The notes under the pieces: model-generated
What the model was told of the DNA's origin: nothing
What the model saw: only the letters and a program-made list of their open reading frames with translations
Database searches by the model: none
From: Vibrio hepatarius
GTDB taxonomy: Bacteria > Pseudomonadota > Gammaproteobacteria > Enterobacterales > Vibrionaceae
Assembly: GCF_018860525.1 (NCBI RefSeq)
Contig: NZ_JAHKPM010000046.1
Location: forward strand, 1-64,000
Direction of reading: 5' to 3'
DNA: 64,000 nt
Part shown: positions 27,165-36,290 of the stretch, piece by piece
Numbering within the stretch: position 1 is the first letter of the stretch
Layout of the letters: each line of letters begins with the position of its first letter
Program-made: the position numbers and the translations under genes

Positions 27165-28298
27165 ATGGCTAAGTCTTGGCTAATAACAATTGCGAGTGTT
27201 GCATTTCTTGGTGGTGGTATTTTTGTCTACTTGCAATCTTCGGTGAAGCCAGAAACATTGCCTACTTTGATAGTAGAAAAAGGGACGATCGAAAAACAGG
27301 CAATGGCTGTGGGGAAAATTGTTCCTTCGCATGCGATCTCAATTAAATCTCCAATCGAAGGTATCGTTGGAGAGATATACGTTCAAGTAGGGCAAGTGGT
27401 TAAGCAAGGGCAGCCCCTAGTGAAAGTGAGCCCCAACCCGACTCCCCAAGAGTTGACGGATGCTTCTACCAACTTGATGCGTAGTGAAGCTGAACTTGAA
27501 TCGGCTAAGCAAAAATTGGCAAACTTAGCCAAGTTATTAAAGCAAGGAGTTATTCCGAGTAACTATGATGAGTATGTTAGTGCTCGCTCTGAGGTTAAGT
27601 CTGCTAAAGCGGATGTATTGCAAAAGCGCCAAAATTTAGAGTTAATTCAAAGTGGGGAAGCGCTAATTGGCGATAAGCACTTAACTTCTACTCTTGTAGC
27701 GCCCATCAATGGTACGGTTCTTAATCGAAAAATAGAAGTTGGGGAGCCGATTATATCAACGGCATCAAGTCAAGCTGCCTCTGAGCTCATGTCGTTGGCT
27801 GATATGAATAGCGTGATATTTAAAGGTAGCGTGAGTGAGCATGATGCAGCGAAGCTCAAGCCAGGAATGCTAGCAACACTATCGGTTGCACCTTATCCAG
27901 ACCTTGAAATCCTGGGGGTATTGACCAAAGTTGCCATTCAGTCGGAAAAACTAAATACACCAGATGATACGAATACGTCTAAGAGCTTTGATAATGGCTT
28001 CGAAATAGAAGTAGGCGAGCTCCGGATTCCTGACAAGATTACTTTGCGTTCTGGTTTTTCATCAACAGCAAAAATTATCCTTGAAAAATCTCAGGATGTA
28101 TTAACTCTGCCAGAAAGAGCCCTCAAGTTTACAGGTAATACTCCCAGCGTTTTAATTTCAGACGGTTCAGATGAAGGGTTTCACCAGCAGAAAATCGTGT
28201 TGGGTTTATCGGATGGAATTAATGTTGAAGTGCTCGAAGGGGTAAGCTTGGGTGAGGAGATAATTGATAATAGCATGATGGGAAATAATCATGACTAG
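27165..28298 (+). CDS. MacA/HlyD-type periplasmic adaptor of a tripartite exporter
   Basis: A 377-residue adaptor: one N-terminal membrane anchor (about residues 4-22, LITIASVAFLGGGIFVYLQ), then a lipoyl-like half (KSPIEGIVGEIYVQVGQVVKQGQPLVKV), a helical hairpin (about 90-160), the second lipoyl half (TLVAPINGTVLNRKIEVGEPI) and beta-barrel domains, as in MacA. It bridges the inner-membrane ABC part and the outer-membrane channel. It is the first full gene of a tightly packed five-gene operon; its last codons overlap the TolC-like gene by 8 bases. The ribosome binding site is ggaag. MacA-type systems export peptides, siderophores, antibiotics or lipopeptides; the cargo here is unknown. Confidence 0.88.
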   Translation: MAKSWLITIASVAFLGGGIFVYLQSSVKPETLPTLIVEKGTIEKQAMAVGKIVPSHAISIKSPIEGIVGEIYVQVGQVVKQGQPLVKVSPNPTPQELTDASTNLMRSEAELESAKQKLANLAKLLKQGVIPSNYDEYVSARSEVKSAKADVLQKRQNLELIQSGEALIGDKHLTSTLVAPINGTVLNRKIEVGEPIISTASSQAASELMSLADMNSVIFKGSVSEHDAAKLKPGMLATLSVAPYPDLEILGVLTKVAIQSEKLNTPDDTNTSKSFDNGFEIEVGELRIPDKITLRSGFSSTAKIILEKSQDVLTLPERALKFTGNTPSVLISDGSDEGFHQQKIVLGLSDGINVEVLEGVSLGEEIIDNSMMGNNHD

Positions 28299-29562
28299 TC
28301 GATATTTTTTAAGCCGAGTGAGTGTCCTATTTGCTCTCACTTTCAGTTTCTCTTGTTTTTCTCTTACGATGGAAGAAGCTTGGCAGTTATCAAAAACAAA
28401 TGCTCCTGATTATGAAATAGCGCATATTGATGTACAGATTGGAGAAACGGTTGTTTCATCTGGTCAAAGTGCTTTACTTCCATCTCTTGATGCAAGTGCT
28501 TCAGCGAATTGGAATCAGGACACCGATAACACCGATTCATACAGTTTAGGTGTATCTCAAACTATCTGGGATAGCAGTTTGTGGTCAAACTTAGATAGTG
28601 CGCAGGCAAGCTACCTAAAAACTAAGCTCGAATTGGCTAAAGCAAGAGATTCTTTGGCACAGCAAGTGTTGTCGACCTACTTGCAGGTTGCAAGTGCTCA
28701 AAGTGAGTTACTACTGGCAGAAAATAAGTTTGCTGAAGGCCATAAGCTGTTACAAATTATTGAGAAGCGTTACCGCGCTGGTAGAGTGACATCGGTAGAT
28801 GTTGAAGAGATAAGAGCCAATCAAATCTTAGAACGAGCGAATATTCTTGAAGCTAAGGGTAACTTGCAAACTCAAACTGCAGAGCTAACGGCCCTTATTA
28901 ATCAAATTCCTGACCAAGTAGAACAAATTTCGACCGACTCTCTTTCTGAACCACCAATGCTGGTTAAATCTGAACATCAGTGGTTAAAGTTAGCCAAGGA
29001 TCATAGCCCAGAATTGTTGGCAGTAGTACAAAGTATCAAAGTTAGTGAGTTTGATCGTCAATCAGCTCAAGGTGGATATTATCCCACTGTTAAGGGTAAT
29101 TTGGGATACAGTGACGATGATAGGTACTCAGATGGTGAATTTAATGCAGGTTTAACGTTGAACCTGCCAATTGACCTGAATGGGTCAACACGGGCAAACG
29201 TAGAAGAAGCATCACTCAATGTGCTTAAAGCTAAGCAAGATAAGCGCAAAGTAGAAATTGACATTGAGAAACGAATTAGGCAGCAATACACCCAAGTCAG
29301 TATAAATTGGGATCGTGTATTGATTGCTAATGATCTCGTTGAATCGAATGCCAAAGTTCTCAGTAGTAAAGAGAAGCTATATGATGCAGGTAAATCAGAA
29401 GCGTCAGATGTTATTAATGCTCATAACAGCTTCTATGAAGCAAAAGTTAGCCTAGAGACGAATTTATATAGCTATTGGTTAGAGAGGATAAGTCTCTTAT
29501 ATACGGCAGGTCAGCTAAATGACGAGACGATTTTGACCATCTCGCAGGCCTTGCAATTATGA
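28291..29562 (+). CDS. TolC-family outer-membrane channel protein
   Basis: A 423-residue outer-membrane efflux protein with a signal peptide (about residues 1-24) and two repeated helical OEP halves: LDASASANWNQD, VDVEEIRANQILERANILEA, and the second repeat with TVKGNLGYSDDDRYSDGEFNAGLTLNLPIDLNGSTRANVEEA followed by a long helix. It supplies a dedicated exit duct, so the system does not depend on the general TolC. It overlaps the adaptor gene by 8 bases and the first permease gene by 4, signs of translational coupling. Confidence 0.87.
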   Translation: MTSRYFLSRVSVLFALTFSFSCFSLTMEEAWQLSKTNAPDYEIAHIDVQIGETVVSSGQSALLPSLDASASANWNQDTDNTDSYSLGVSQTIWDSSLWSNLDSAQASYLKTKLELAKARDSLAQQVLSTYLQVASAQSELLLAENKFAEGHKLLQIIEKRYRAGRVTSVDVEEIRANQILERANILEAKGNLQTQTAELTALINQIPDQVEQISTDSLSEPPMLVKSEHQWLKLAKDHSPELLAVVQSIKVSEFDRQSAQGGYYPTVKGNLGYSDDDRYSDGEFNAGLTLNLPIDLNGSTRANVEEASLNVLKAKQDKRKVEIDIEKRIRQQYTQVSINWDRVLIANDLVESNAKVLSSKEKLYDAGKSEASDVINAHNSFYEAKVSLETNLYSYWLERISLLYTAGQLNDETILTISQALQL

Positions 29563-30773
29563 ATGTTCTGCTGCTGCAAACCTGGCAGACAATCGTTGCC
29601 CATCGAACTAAAAGCATCTTGGCCGTCGTCGCCATTTCTTGGGGCGTTATTTCAGTTGTGACCTTAATGGCTCTAGGAGAGGGTTTTTACCGCCAACAAA
29701 GTCAGTCCTTTGCATTTATGATCAATGATACTCAAATAGCTTTCCCTTCAAGGACAAGTAAACCATGGCAAGGGATGCCAGCACGGCGAGAAATTAGCTT
29801 GTCACAAGACAATGTGGATCAGCTTAAACAGATTAATTTTGTTGCGGATGCATCTGCCGTTTATGCAAAATGGGATGCCAATGTTTCTAATATGTTGGGA
29901 CAAGAGATCACATCCAATGTTGCTGGAATCGGTTCAGGCTATTTTCCTTTGAGGCAACGCAGCCTTCAATTGGGCTCTAGAAACATTTCTCCAAGTGACA
30001 TTAAAAATCACACCAGAGTAGCGATCATTGGAGATCAACTTGCTCAAATGAGTGCGCTTAGTGTGGGTGAGGAATTGAAAGTCAATGGGATTACTTTTCG
30101 GGTGATTGGTATTTTGGATGATGAAAGCAGCGGTATTTCATTTGGTGACAGTCGCAGAGTATTCATTCCTCAAACCACTTATCGCGAACTTTGGAATGAT
30201 AAAATTTGGATGCTATTAACCAAGCCTGCTTATGATGTTGAAACCACTTTTTTTAGGCAAAATATTGTCGCATTTTATGCTCAACAGCTCCATTTTGATC
30301 CAATGGACCAAGACGCGCTGTCTTTTATTGATATGAGCGATAGTTCTGATGTCATCATCAGTATCTTGAGAGGTATTCAGATTTTTCTCGCAGTTAGTGG
30401 TGCCATGACTATGGCAGTAGGTGCTCTCGGTGTCGCGAATATTTTGTTTTTATCGGTAACTGAAAGAACAAGAGAAATTGGTGTTCGACTTGCAGTAGGG
30501 GCAACTCCAAGCGTAATACTTACTCAGTTTATTTTTGAAGGGTTAATCCTCGTCGCCATAGGAACCTTTCTGGGCCTAATGCTTTCCTTGGGCTTAGTTG
30601 TAGTCTTATCAATGATGAACTTACCAGATTGGATAGGTGAGCCTGTTGTCACTCCACAGTCAATTTTAATGGCGTTGTTTGTGACTTTTTGTCTTGCATT
30701 GCTTGCTTCCTATTTTCCCGCAAGGCGGGCATCTCGATTGACGCCTGTTATTGCATTAAGTGCCAGAGTTTAA
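29559..30773 (+). CDS. MacB-like ABC permease, first of two
   Basis: A 404-residue inner-membrane protein of the MacB/FtsX permease type: one N-terminal membrane segment (about residues 19-40), a periplasmic MacB-PCD-like domain of about 220 residues, and three C-terminal membrane segments in the FtsX domain (VGALGVANILFLSVTERTREIGVRLAVGATP is the characteristic loop). It lacks its own ATPase domain, unlike MacB itself. ATGA overlap with the upstream channel gene. It most likely pairs with the next gene product as a heterodimer. Confidence 0.87.
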   Translation: MNVLLLQTWQTIVAHRTKSILAVVAISWGVISVVTLMALGEGFYRQQSQSFAFMINDTQIAFPSRTSKPWQGMPARREISLSQDNVDQLKQINFVADASAVYAKWDANVSNMLGQEITSNVAGIGSGYFPLRQRSLQLGSRNISPSDIKNHTRVAIIGDQLAQMSALSVGEELKVNGITFRVIGILDDESSGISFGDSRRVFIPQTTYRELWNDKIWMLLTKPAYDVETTFFRQNIVAFYAQQLHFDPMDQDALSFIDMSDSSDVIISILRGIQIFLAVSGAMTMAVGALGVANILFLSVTERTREIGVRLAVGATPSVILTQFIFEGLILVAIGTFLGLMLSLGLVVVLSMMNLPDWIGEPVVTPQSILMALFVTFCLALLASYFPARRASRLTPVIALSARV

Positions 30774-30776
30774 CTT

Positions 30777-32060
30777 ATGTGGCTACCAATAAGGCAAATT
30801 TTTCAAGAAATGGCGTCTGAAAAGCTGAGATTGGCTTTAACCATTCTTGCTGTTGCATGGGCAACTTTATGTATTGCGGGCATGTTAGCTGTTGGTGAAG
30901 GAATCCGCCTTGGTGTAATGAAAACTGCTCAAAATGGTAATGGAAACCTGATTTATCTTACAGGAGGGATTGCGACTAAGGACTTTGGCCGTTTTTATAA
31001 TGGTAAGTCACTGAAGCTAAAAATAGACGATGCTGAAGTTATACGTGCTCTTCCAGAAGTAAAGGCTGTAGCCCCAACGGCAGAATGGGAAGAGGATATT
31101 ACTGTCGGCGATAAGAGGACATGGCGTCAGCCACTTGCGGTAGTGAATGAATTTAAGTCGATGACTAATCTACGGCCTCTTGCAGGAAGCCGCTGGTTTA
31201 ATCCTATTGATCAGCAAGAGCAGCGCAAGGTTGTAGTGCTGGGCTATTCACTCGCAGCCCAGTTTTTCAATCCAGATGAACGTGAAAGCTGGTTTGATAC
31301 TGTGACGCTCAAGGTAAATCCAGTGGGTGAAAAAGTCAAAATCGGCGATGAGGAATTCACTGTAATAGGCATTTTGAAAAAAAATAGTGCCAATATAGAA
31401 CAAGGCGATCCTATCGATTATTCGAGTTTTGTCCCTCTTTCTACATGGAGGCGCTATCATCCTGACGGTGACATTTTGGGGATTAACGTTGAACCTTATC
31501 AGTGGGCTGTTCGCACTAAGCTTGCTGACACTATACGTCAGGTTTTGTCTCGCAAGCATGGGGCAAGTGTTGAAGATGCACAGGTTGTTCAAGTAGAAGA
31601 TATGTTTCTTGACCAAAAAAGTATGCGAAAGTTTCTTGTGGGTTTACAGAGCTTTTTGGGCATTATTGGGTTTGTAACTCTAGCGGTAGCGGGGGTAGGA
31701 ATCGCCAATGTTATGTATGCGATGGTAAAGCGTTCGACGCGAGATATTGGGGTCCGCATGGCTGTTGGGGCAACACCTACCGCGATTCGCTTGCACTATT
31801 TAGTTCAGTCATTAATGACGATGTCGATAGGAGGCACTCTTGGGTTCGCAGTAACTTATCTGCTTGTATGGGCTATTGCCGCGATTGATCTCGAAGGGAA
31901 CATGTTTTACGAACACCTTGGTAGTCCAGTGCCAGAGTTATCTTGGTTGGTGGTGGCAATTGTGATTGTAACTTTGATTATTACGGGTGTTGTTTCCGCG
32001 TGGTTACCAGCTAATCGCGCCGCAAAAGTGACCCCGATGGAGGCTCTGCAGAGTGAATAA
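30777..32060 (+). CDS. MacB-like ABC permease, second of two
   Basis: A 427-residue paralogue with the same one-plus-three membrane layout: N-terminal segment (about 18-40), periplasmic domain, and FtsX region with GVGIANVMYAMVKRSTRDIGVRMAVGATPTAI. It starts only 3 bases after the first permease gene. The two permeases are similar in plan but clearly diverged, which argues for a fixed heterodimeric exporter. The end overlaps the ATPase gene by 8 bases. Confidence 0.87.
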   Translation: MWLPIRQIFQEMASEKLRLALTILAVAWATLCIAGMLAVGEGIRLGVMKTAQNGNGNLIYLTGGIATKDFGRFYNGKSLKLKIDDAEVIRALPEVKAVAPTAEWEEDITVGDKRTWRQPLAVVNEFKSMTNLRPLAGSRWFNPIDQQEQRKVVVLGYSLAAQFFNPDERESWFDTVTLKVNPVGEKVKIGDEEFTVIGILKKNSANIEQGDPIDYSSFVPLSTWRRYHPDGDILGINVEPYQWAVRTKLADTIRQVLSRKHGASVEDAQVVQVEDMFLDQKSMRKFLVGLQSFLGIIGFVTLAVAGVGIANVMYAMVKRSTRDIGVRMAVGATPTAIRLHYLVQSLMTMSIGGTLGFAVTYLLVWAIAAIDLEGNMFYEHLGSPVPELSWLVVAIVIVTLIITGVVSAWLPANRAAKVTPMEALQSE

Positions 32061-32784
32061 CCTAGAGATTAATGCAGATATGGCTGAGAATATATTAGTT
32101 AAACTCACTAATATATGTAAATTCTATTCGAGTGGTGAAACTGAAGTCAGAGCGTTAGATGGAGTTGAACTCAATATTGCTCAAGGTGAGTATTTATCCA
32201 TACTAGGACCGTCAGGTTCTGGCAAATCGACATTAATGAACATGATTGGTTGTTTAGATAAACCAACACAAGGACGTTATCAACTCGATGGGCAAAATGT
32301 GGCTTCTTTCACGAGCAATCAACTCGCTGCGATTCGTAACCAGAAAATTGGCTTTGTATTCCAAAGTTTTAACCTACTAGAGTATGCGACAGCGATTGAT
32401 AACGTGGCTCTTCCTCTGGTCTATTCTGGTATCCCAGCGAAAGAGCGTAACCGACGTGCTGCTGAGTTACTTAAGCAAGTAGGGCTTGGCGATCGAATGG
32501 ATCATAAGCCTAATCAATTGTCTGGAGGACAGAAGCAAAGAGTAGCGATTGCTAGGGCATTGGTTAATGACCCACAAATTATTTTGGCTGATGAACCCAC
32601 AGGTGCTCTTGATTCAAAATCTGGGGCAGAAATTGAGAGTTTGTTTAACGATCTGCATGCACAGGGTCGAACATTGATTATTGTTACTCATGACAATGCC
32701 TTGGCTGAACGTACCAAGCGGGTGATCACCATTAAAGATGGACAAGTCATCGCTGATAGAAAGTCAGCCTCTGGAGTAGCATAG
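32053..32784 (+). CDS. ABC transporter ATPase of the MacB/LolD type
   Basis: A 243-residue ATPase: Walker A GPSGSGKS, Q-loop region FVFQSFNLLEYATAIDN, signature LSGGQKQRVAIARALVNDP, Walker B IILADEPTGALDS and the H-loop TLIIVTHD, the pattern of the MacB/LolD/FtsE subgroup. It powers the two preceding permeases. The GTG at 32053 has ggagg upstream at a slightly long spacing; an ATG at 32080 is an alternative that starts nearer the conserved domain. It is the last gene of the operon; I see no clear terminator after it before the convergent LPMO gene. Confidence 0.9.
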   Translation: MNNLEINADMAENILVKLTNICKFYSSGETEVRALDGVELNIAQGEYLSILGPSGSGKSTLMNMIGCLDKPTQGRYQLDGQNVASFTSNQLAAIRNQKIGFVFQSFNLLEYATAIDNVALPLVYSGIPAKERNRRAAELLKQVGLGDRMDHKPNQLSGGQKQRVAIARALVNDPQIILADEPTGALDSKSGAEIESLFNDLHAQGRTLIIVTHDNALAERTKRVITIKDGQVIADRKSASGVA

Positions 32785-32826
32785 CCAATCATATGTTGAG
32801 CTAGCGTAGATTAAGCACTGTACTGA

Positions 32827-33864
32827 CTAATTTGGATATTGGTTTTTTATCAAAGATAGCTGATAGTTAAAGTTAGGTGATGGGCCGTGAATCTGATTTA
32901 CGTATAGACTTTTGGAATCAAACATATAGTGATTCATCTCTTTATCCCAAATCCCTATATACCAATGATCGGAACTAGTGCTGTTGAATTTGGCAGCAAG
33001 CTCAGTTGCCCATGTGTTCTTTGCGATGTTGCTGTTTGTAATTATGAACTCAAGATCATGTTGCTCGTGGCCGTCTTGGTTAAATATACGCAAGCGTATG
33101 GTATCTCCTACTTCGACAGGGCCAAAACCCTGTGGAATATAATAGTTGAGCACGGATAGGTTTTCGATTGGCTTATTGGTTGTAAACGAGTTTAATTTTG
33201 GCTGAGCTTTATCAGTAGTAAAAGAAATATCGCTGCAGTTATAAAACCCTTCTCCTGCAGGATCTTCACGTTGCCATCGGGTAAATAGAATAGCTTCCCC
33301 ACTTCGGTTGGGGGGGAAATTAATCGTTATCTCATAGTTGTTTTCTGAATTAACAGTAATATTCCCAGCTGTGTCAACTAATTCTAAATCTGCCCATGTT
33401 AGTGGTCGAGTATCATCATAATCACTTTTACTTAGGTAGAACTCCCAATACGATGGGTTGTGAGGCGCTGTAGCATGAAATATAAGTTCTAGCTGGTGAC
33501 TTGAGTTGAGTGAAATAGGAGTCTTTTGCCAATCGGGGGAGGCTATATTTAGTCCGGACTTAGCGTGGTCGCCTGCACCGCATAAACTACCATCTTTTAC
33601 CGCTGCTTTGACTTGGTCCATATCCCAATACTGACTGACGTTAATCGCTATTTCGTTACGTTGGACAAATTGATAAGCGCCAGATTTATCGTATGCTGCC
33701 TGACATGCAGCGTTTGGAATGCGATTATCCCAAAAGCCACCATCGAGGTAACAAATATTTTGTCGAGCGTTTGGATATTCCACCCAACCATGTGCATAGA
33801 CACCGAATGAGCTGAGCATAAAAAGACTTGTAATGGCAATGTCGAACGTCATACAGGGTTTCAT
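32827..33864 (-). CDS. GbpA-like chitin-active lytic polysaccharide monooxygenase (AA10)
   Basis: A 345-residue secreted protein. After the signal peptide (ending GVYA) the mature chain starts with His25 in HGWVEYPNAR, the N-terminal copper ligand of AA10 LPMOs; a second histidine H135 in APHNPSYWEFYL completes the likely histidine brace. The AA10 domain covers about residues 25-215 and is followed by a beta-sandwich resembling GbpA domain 2 (about 225-335). There is no recognisable C-terminal chitin-binding CBM, which GbpA has. It should oxidatively cleave crystalline chitin and may assist attachment. The ATG at 33864 has an excellent ribosome binding site (aaggagatatt) and is preferred over a start 5 codons upstream. 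Confidence 0.88.
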   Translation of the reverse strand: MKPCMTFDIAITSLFMLSSFGVYAHGWVEYPNARQNICYLDGGFWDNRIPNAACQAAYDKSGAYQFVQRNEIAINVSQYWDMDQVKAAVKDGSLCGAGDHAKSGLNIASPDWQKTPISLNSSHQLELIFHATAPHNPSYWEFYLSKSDYDDTRPLTWADLELVDTAGNITVNSENNYEITINFPPNRSGEAILFTRWQREDPAGEGFYNCSDISFTTDKAQPKLNSFTTNKPIENLSVLNYYIPQGFGPVEVGDTIRLRIFNQDGHEQHDLEFIITNSNIAKNTWATELAAKFNSTSSDHWYIGIWDKEMNHYMFDSKSLYVNQIHGPSPNFNYQLSLIKNQYPN

Positions 33865-34227
33865 AATATCTCCTTGCAAGTATTATTTATGGCCTGAAGG
33901 CATAATAAATGTGCGTTTAACGATCTCAACCTAGCAGTAATATCGATATTATTTAGTTAAAAATAAATTTAACATCATCTCGTGATGTTGATATACAACC
34001 TTGTGCCCATAGTTGCGGAAACATCTGTAGGAAAGCCTTATCACTTTCGAGTCACTTCAAATATTTGATGTTATTGGCGAGGTCGTTGCCCCAGTAATTA
34101 AGAGGCTCACATAACAAATTTTCGAGTAGATAAATTTGATAGGGTTAGGCAGATTCTTTGCAATTGAAAGGGCTAACAACTAAAGCTTAATAGAGCTCGG
34201 TTAACTAACAGTCAGCAAGGTTGTGTT
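33865..34227. other. Intergenic region with a short hairpin
   Basis: No gene supported. A 7-base inverted repeat aacatca / tgatgtt (33971-33977 and 33983-33989) lies about 110 bases upstream of the LPMO start and could be an operator. The remainder should hold the promoters of the LPMO and chemoreceptor genes. Confidence 0.35.
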
Positions 34228-36111
34228 ATGTTTAAAAACTTGTCTTTAAAGAATAAGCTAGCCATGTCCGCGGGTGTGGCCATTATCTTTGGTGGTTCTC
34301 TGGTTGAGCTACTGTCTTTTCAAGCATCTTTACAACGTTTAGATATCGAAGTAACGCAGCGGCTGGAGAGTTCTACTGCGTCTTATAACCAATATGTATC
34401 TGATTGGATCGAATCAAAAGAACGCGCGTTAACGTCAATTGTACCGGATGTTAATATGAATGACATTATTAGCAATCTTAAGCAGGTCAAAAATTCTGCC
34501 GGACTTGATAATGTCTTCCTAGCCTTTCCGGATGGCTCTCAGAAAAATGCAAATGGTGTCGTGCTGCCCCCAGGAAATGATGATCCTCGAAAATGGGGCT
34601 GGTATATAAATGCGATGAAGACACCGAGTCAGGTTTTTATGGATAACCCAACTGTAGCGGCAGCAACTGGTGCAAATGTTGTGTCACTCGGTGGTGTGGT
34701 TAGTTTGGGAGGAGGGCGAGTTGTTCTAGGTGCTGATGTTGAAATTACAGATATCATTTCTGGGTTGGATAAGGTCATATTACCAGGTGAGGGATACATG
34801 TTTATTGCTAATCAGCAAGGCAATGTTTTTACTCATAGCGATACTAAATTGCTCAATCAACCCATTCGGCAACTTGGTTTAGACTTTGAAGATATTAAAA
34901 GGGCCATGAACTCTGGTAATGATATATTCACTGAAGTTAATGGTGAACTTAGTGTTGTGTATGCTTCTCCAATCAAGGGGACATCGCTTATTACCGTCAC
35001 TGTGCTTAATCGTGAATCTCTGGTCTCCCCTTTACACAGCGCCATGTGGGGGCAAATCGTGGTGACAATATTGGTTGTCATTTTGTGCACATTTCTGTTC
35101 AACATTCTGTGTGGCATCTTGTTTAGACCATTGACAAGAGTTTCTAATGCATTGGAGCAGATAGCTCATGGTAGTGGTGATTTAACCCAGAGACTTGATA
35201 TTGATAGTACAGATGAGGTTGGACAGTTGGCCAATAACTTCAACATATTTGTTGGTAGTATGCAGAGTCTGATTAGCCATATTCGTGAGCAATCTGATAG
35301 CTTATCACAACAATCAGAGGTCAGTAATCGACGCGCAAATCGTAATGTTGATGAGATAAATCAACAGCAACAAGAAATTACAATGGTAGCGACGGCTGTG
35401 ACGCAAATGGCATCAGCGACTACTGAAATTGCCTCCCATGCGGAGCAGACGGCGCAGTCTGCCCAAGATTCTGCTAAAAACACCGAAAATGGTAGGACTG
35501 TGGTGCTGGAGAATAAGAATTCGATTCACCGTTTAGCTAAAGAGCTGCAAGAAGCAAGTAATGTTGTTGGTGAATTAAACCGCCACTCTCTGGAGATTTC
35601 AACTGTGTTAGCTACGATTCAAGGTATTGCTGAGCAGACTAACTTGCTGGCACTTAATGCAGCTATAGAAGCCGCAAGAGCAGGTGAACAAGGAAGAGGG
35701 TTTGCTGTTGTGGCGGATGAAGTCCGAGTGCTTTCGCAACGAACACATGATTCAACTGAGGAAATTAAAGCAACTATAGATACTTTACAAGCTACGACCA
35801 GCAATGCAGTTAAGCTAATGGAAAATAGTTCAGATCTCGCAACCCATTCTGTAGAAGATGCTGATAAAGCGAGCGTTGCTCTTGAAGAAATTAATACTTC
35901 AGTTCAGAACATTAGTGATATGGCGACCCAAATTGCAACTGCCGCAGAAGAGCAAACTCATGTCACCAATGAGGTAACGCAAAACATCACACTTATCAAA
36001 GAAGTTGCTGATCAATTGGTTACTAGTGCTCAAGAAAGTTCTGAAGAAGCGGGCTCTGTTAAAGCTCTTTCTGGTGAATTGATAATAAAAGTATCAACTT
36101 TTAAGCTCTGA
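34228..36111 (+). CDS. Methyl-accepting chemotaxis protein with Cache-type sensor
   Basis: A 627-residue chemoreceptor: N-terminal membrane segment (about 13-32), periplasmic region of about 240 residues that looks like a double Cache domain ([19 protein letters not shown]), second membrane segment (about 275-298), HAMP domain ([26 protein letters not shown]) and a cytoplasmic signalling domain with the conserved hairpin tip [20 protein letters not shown]. It lacks a C-terminal receptor pentapeptide, so adaptation enzymes would act without tethering. Its place between the LPMO and two protease genes suggests that it may sense breakdown products of chitin or protein, but the ligand is not readable. 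Confidence 0.92.
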   Translation: MFKNLSLKNKLAMSAGVAIIFGGSLVELLSFQASLQRLDIEVTQRLESSTASYNQYVSDWIESKERALTSIVPDVNMNDIISNLKQVKNSAGLDNVFLAFPDGSQKNANGVVLPPGNDDPRKWGWYINAMKTPSQVFMDNPTVAAATGANVVSLGGVVSLGGGRVVLGADVEITDIISGLDKVILPGEGYMFIANQQGNVFTHSDTKLLNQPIRQLGLDFEDIKRAMNSGNDIFTEVNGELSVVYASPIKGTSLITVTVLNRESLVSPLHSAMWGQIVVTILVVILCTFLFNILCGILFRPLTRVSNALEQIAHGSGDLTQRLDIDSTDEVGQLANNFNIFVGSMQSLISHIREQSDSLSQQSEVSNRRANRNVDEINQQQQEITMVATAVTQMASATTEIASHAEQTAQSAQDSAKNTENGRTVVLENKNSIHRLAKELQEASNVVGELNRHSLEISTVLATIQGIAEQTNLLALNAAIEAARAGEQGRGFAVVADEVRVLSQRTHDSTEEIKATIDTLQATTSNAVKLMENSSDLATHSVEDADKASVALEEINTSVQNISDMATQIATAAEEQTHVTNEVTQNITLIKEVADQLVTSAQESSEEAGSVKALSGELIIKVSTFKL

Positions 36112-36134
36112 TTTCAAATATTTTTTAATCTATC

Positions 36135-36162
36135 AAGGCACTCTATGAGTGCCTTTTTATTT
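36135..36162 (+). terminator. Rho-independent terminator after the first chemoreceptor gene
   Basis: A 9-base stem aaggcactc / gagtgcctt with a 3-base loop is followed by tttattt. Confidence 0.85.
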
Positions 36163-36290
36163 ATCCTTAAAAAACTAAAGTGTAAATTTTTTTTTACTAA
36201 ACGATAAATATGAAATTTGTTGCTTCTTGGTTTTAAGCGCATAAGGTTGATTTTGGGACTATTCAAATAAACCTAGAAAGGGACTTACCA

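Noticed and set aside
27165..32784. Export operon as a standard MacAB drug efflux pump
   Set aside because: MacB has fused ATPase and permease in one chain; here they are separate with two permeases and a dedicated TolC-like protein.
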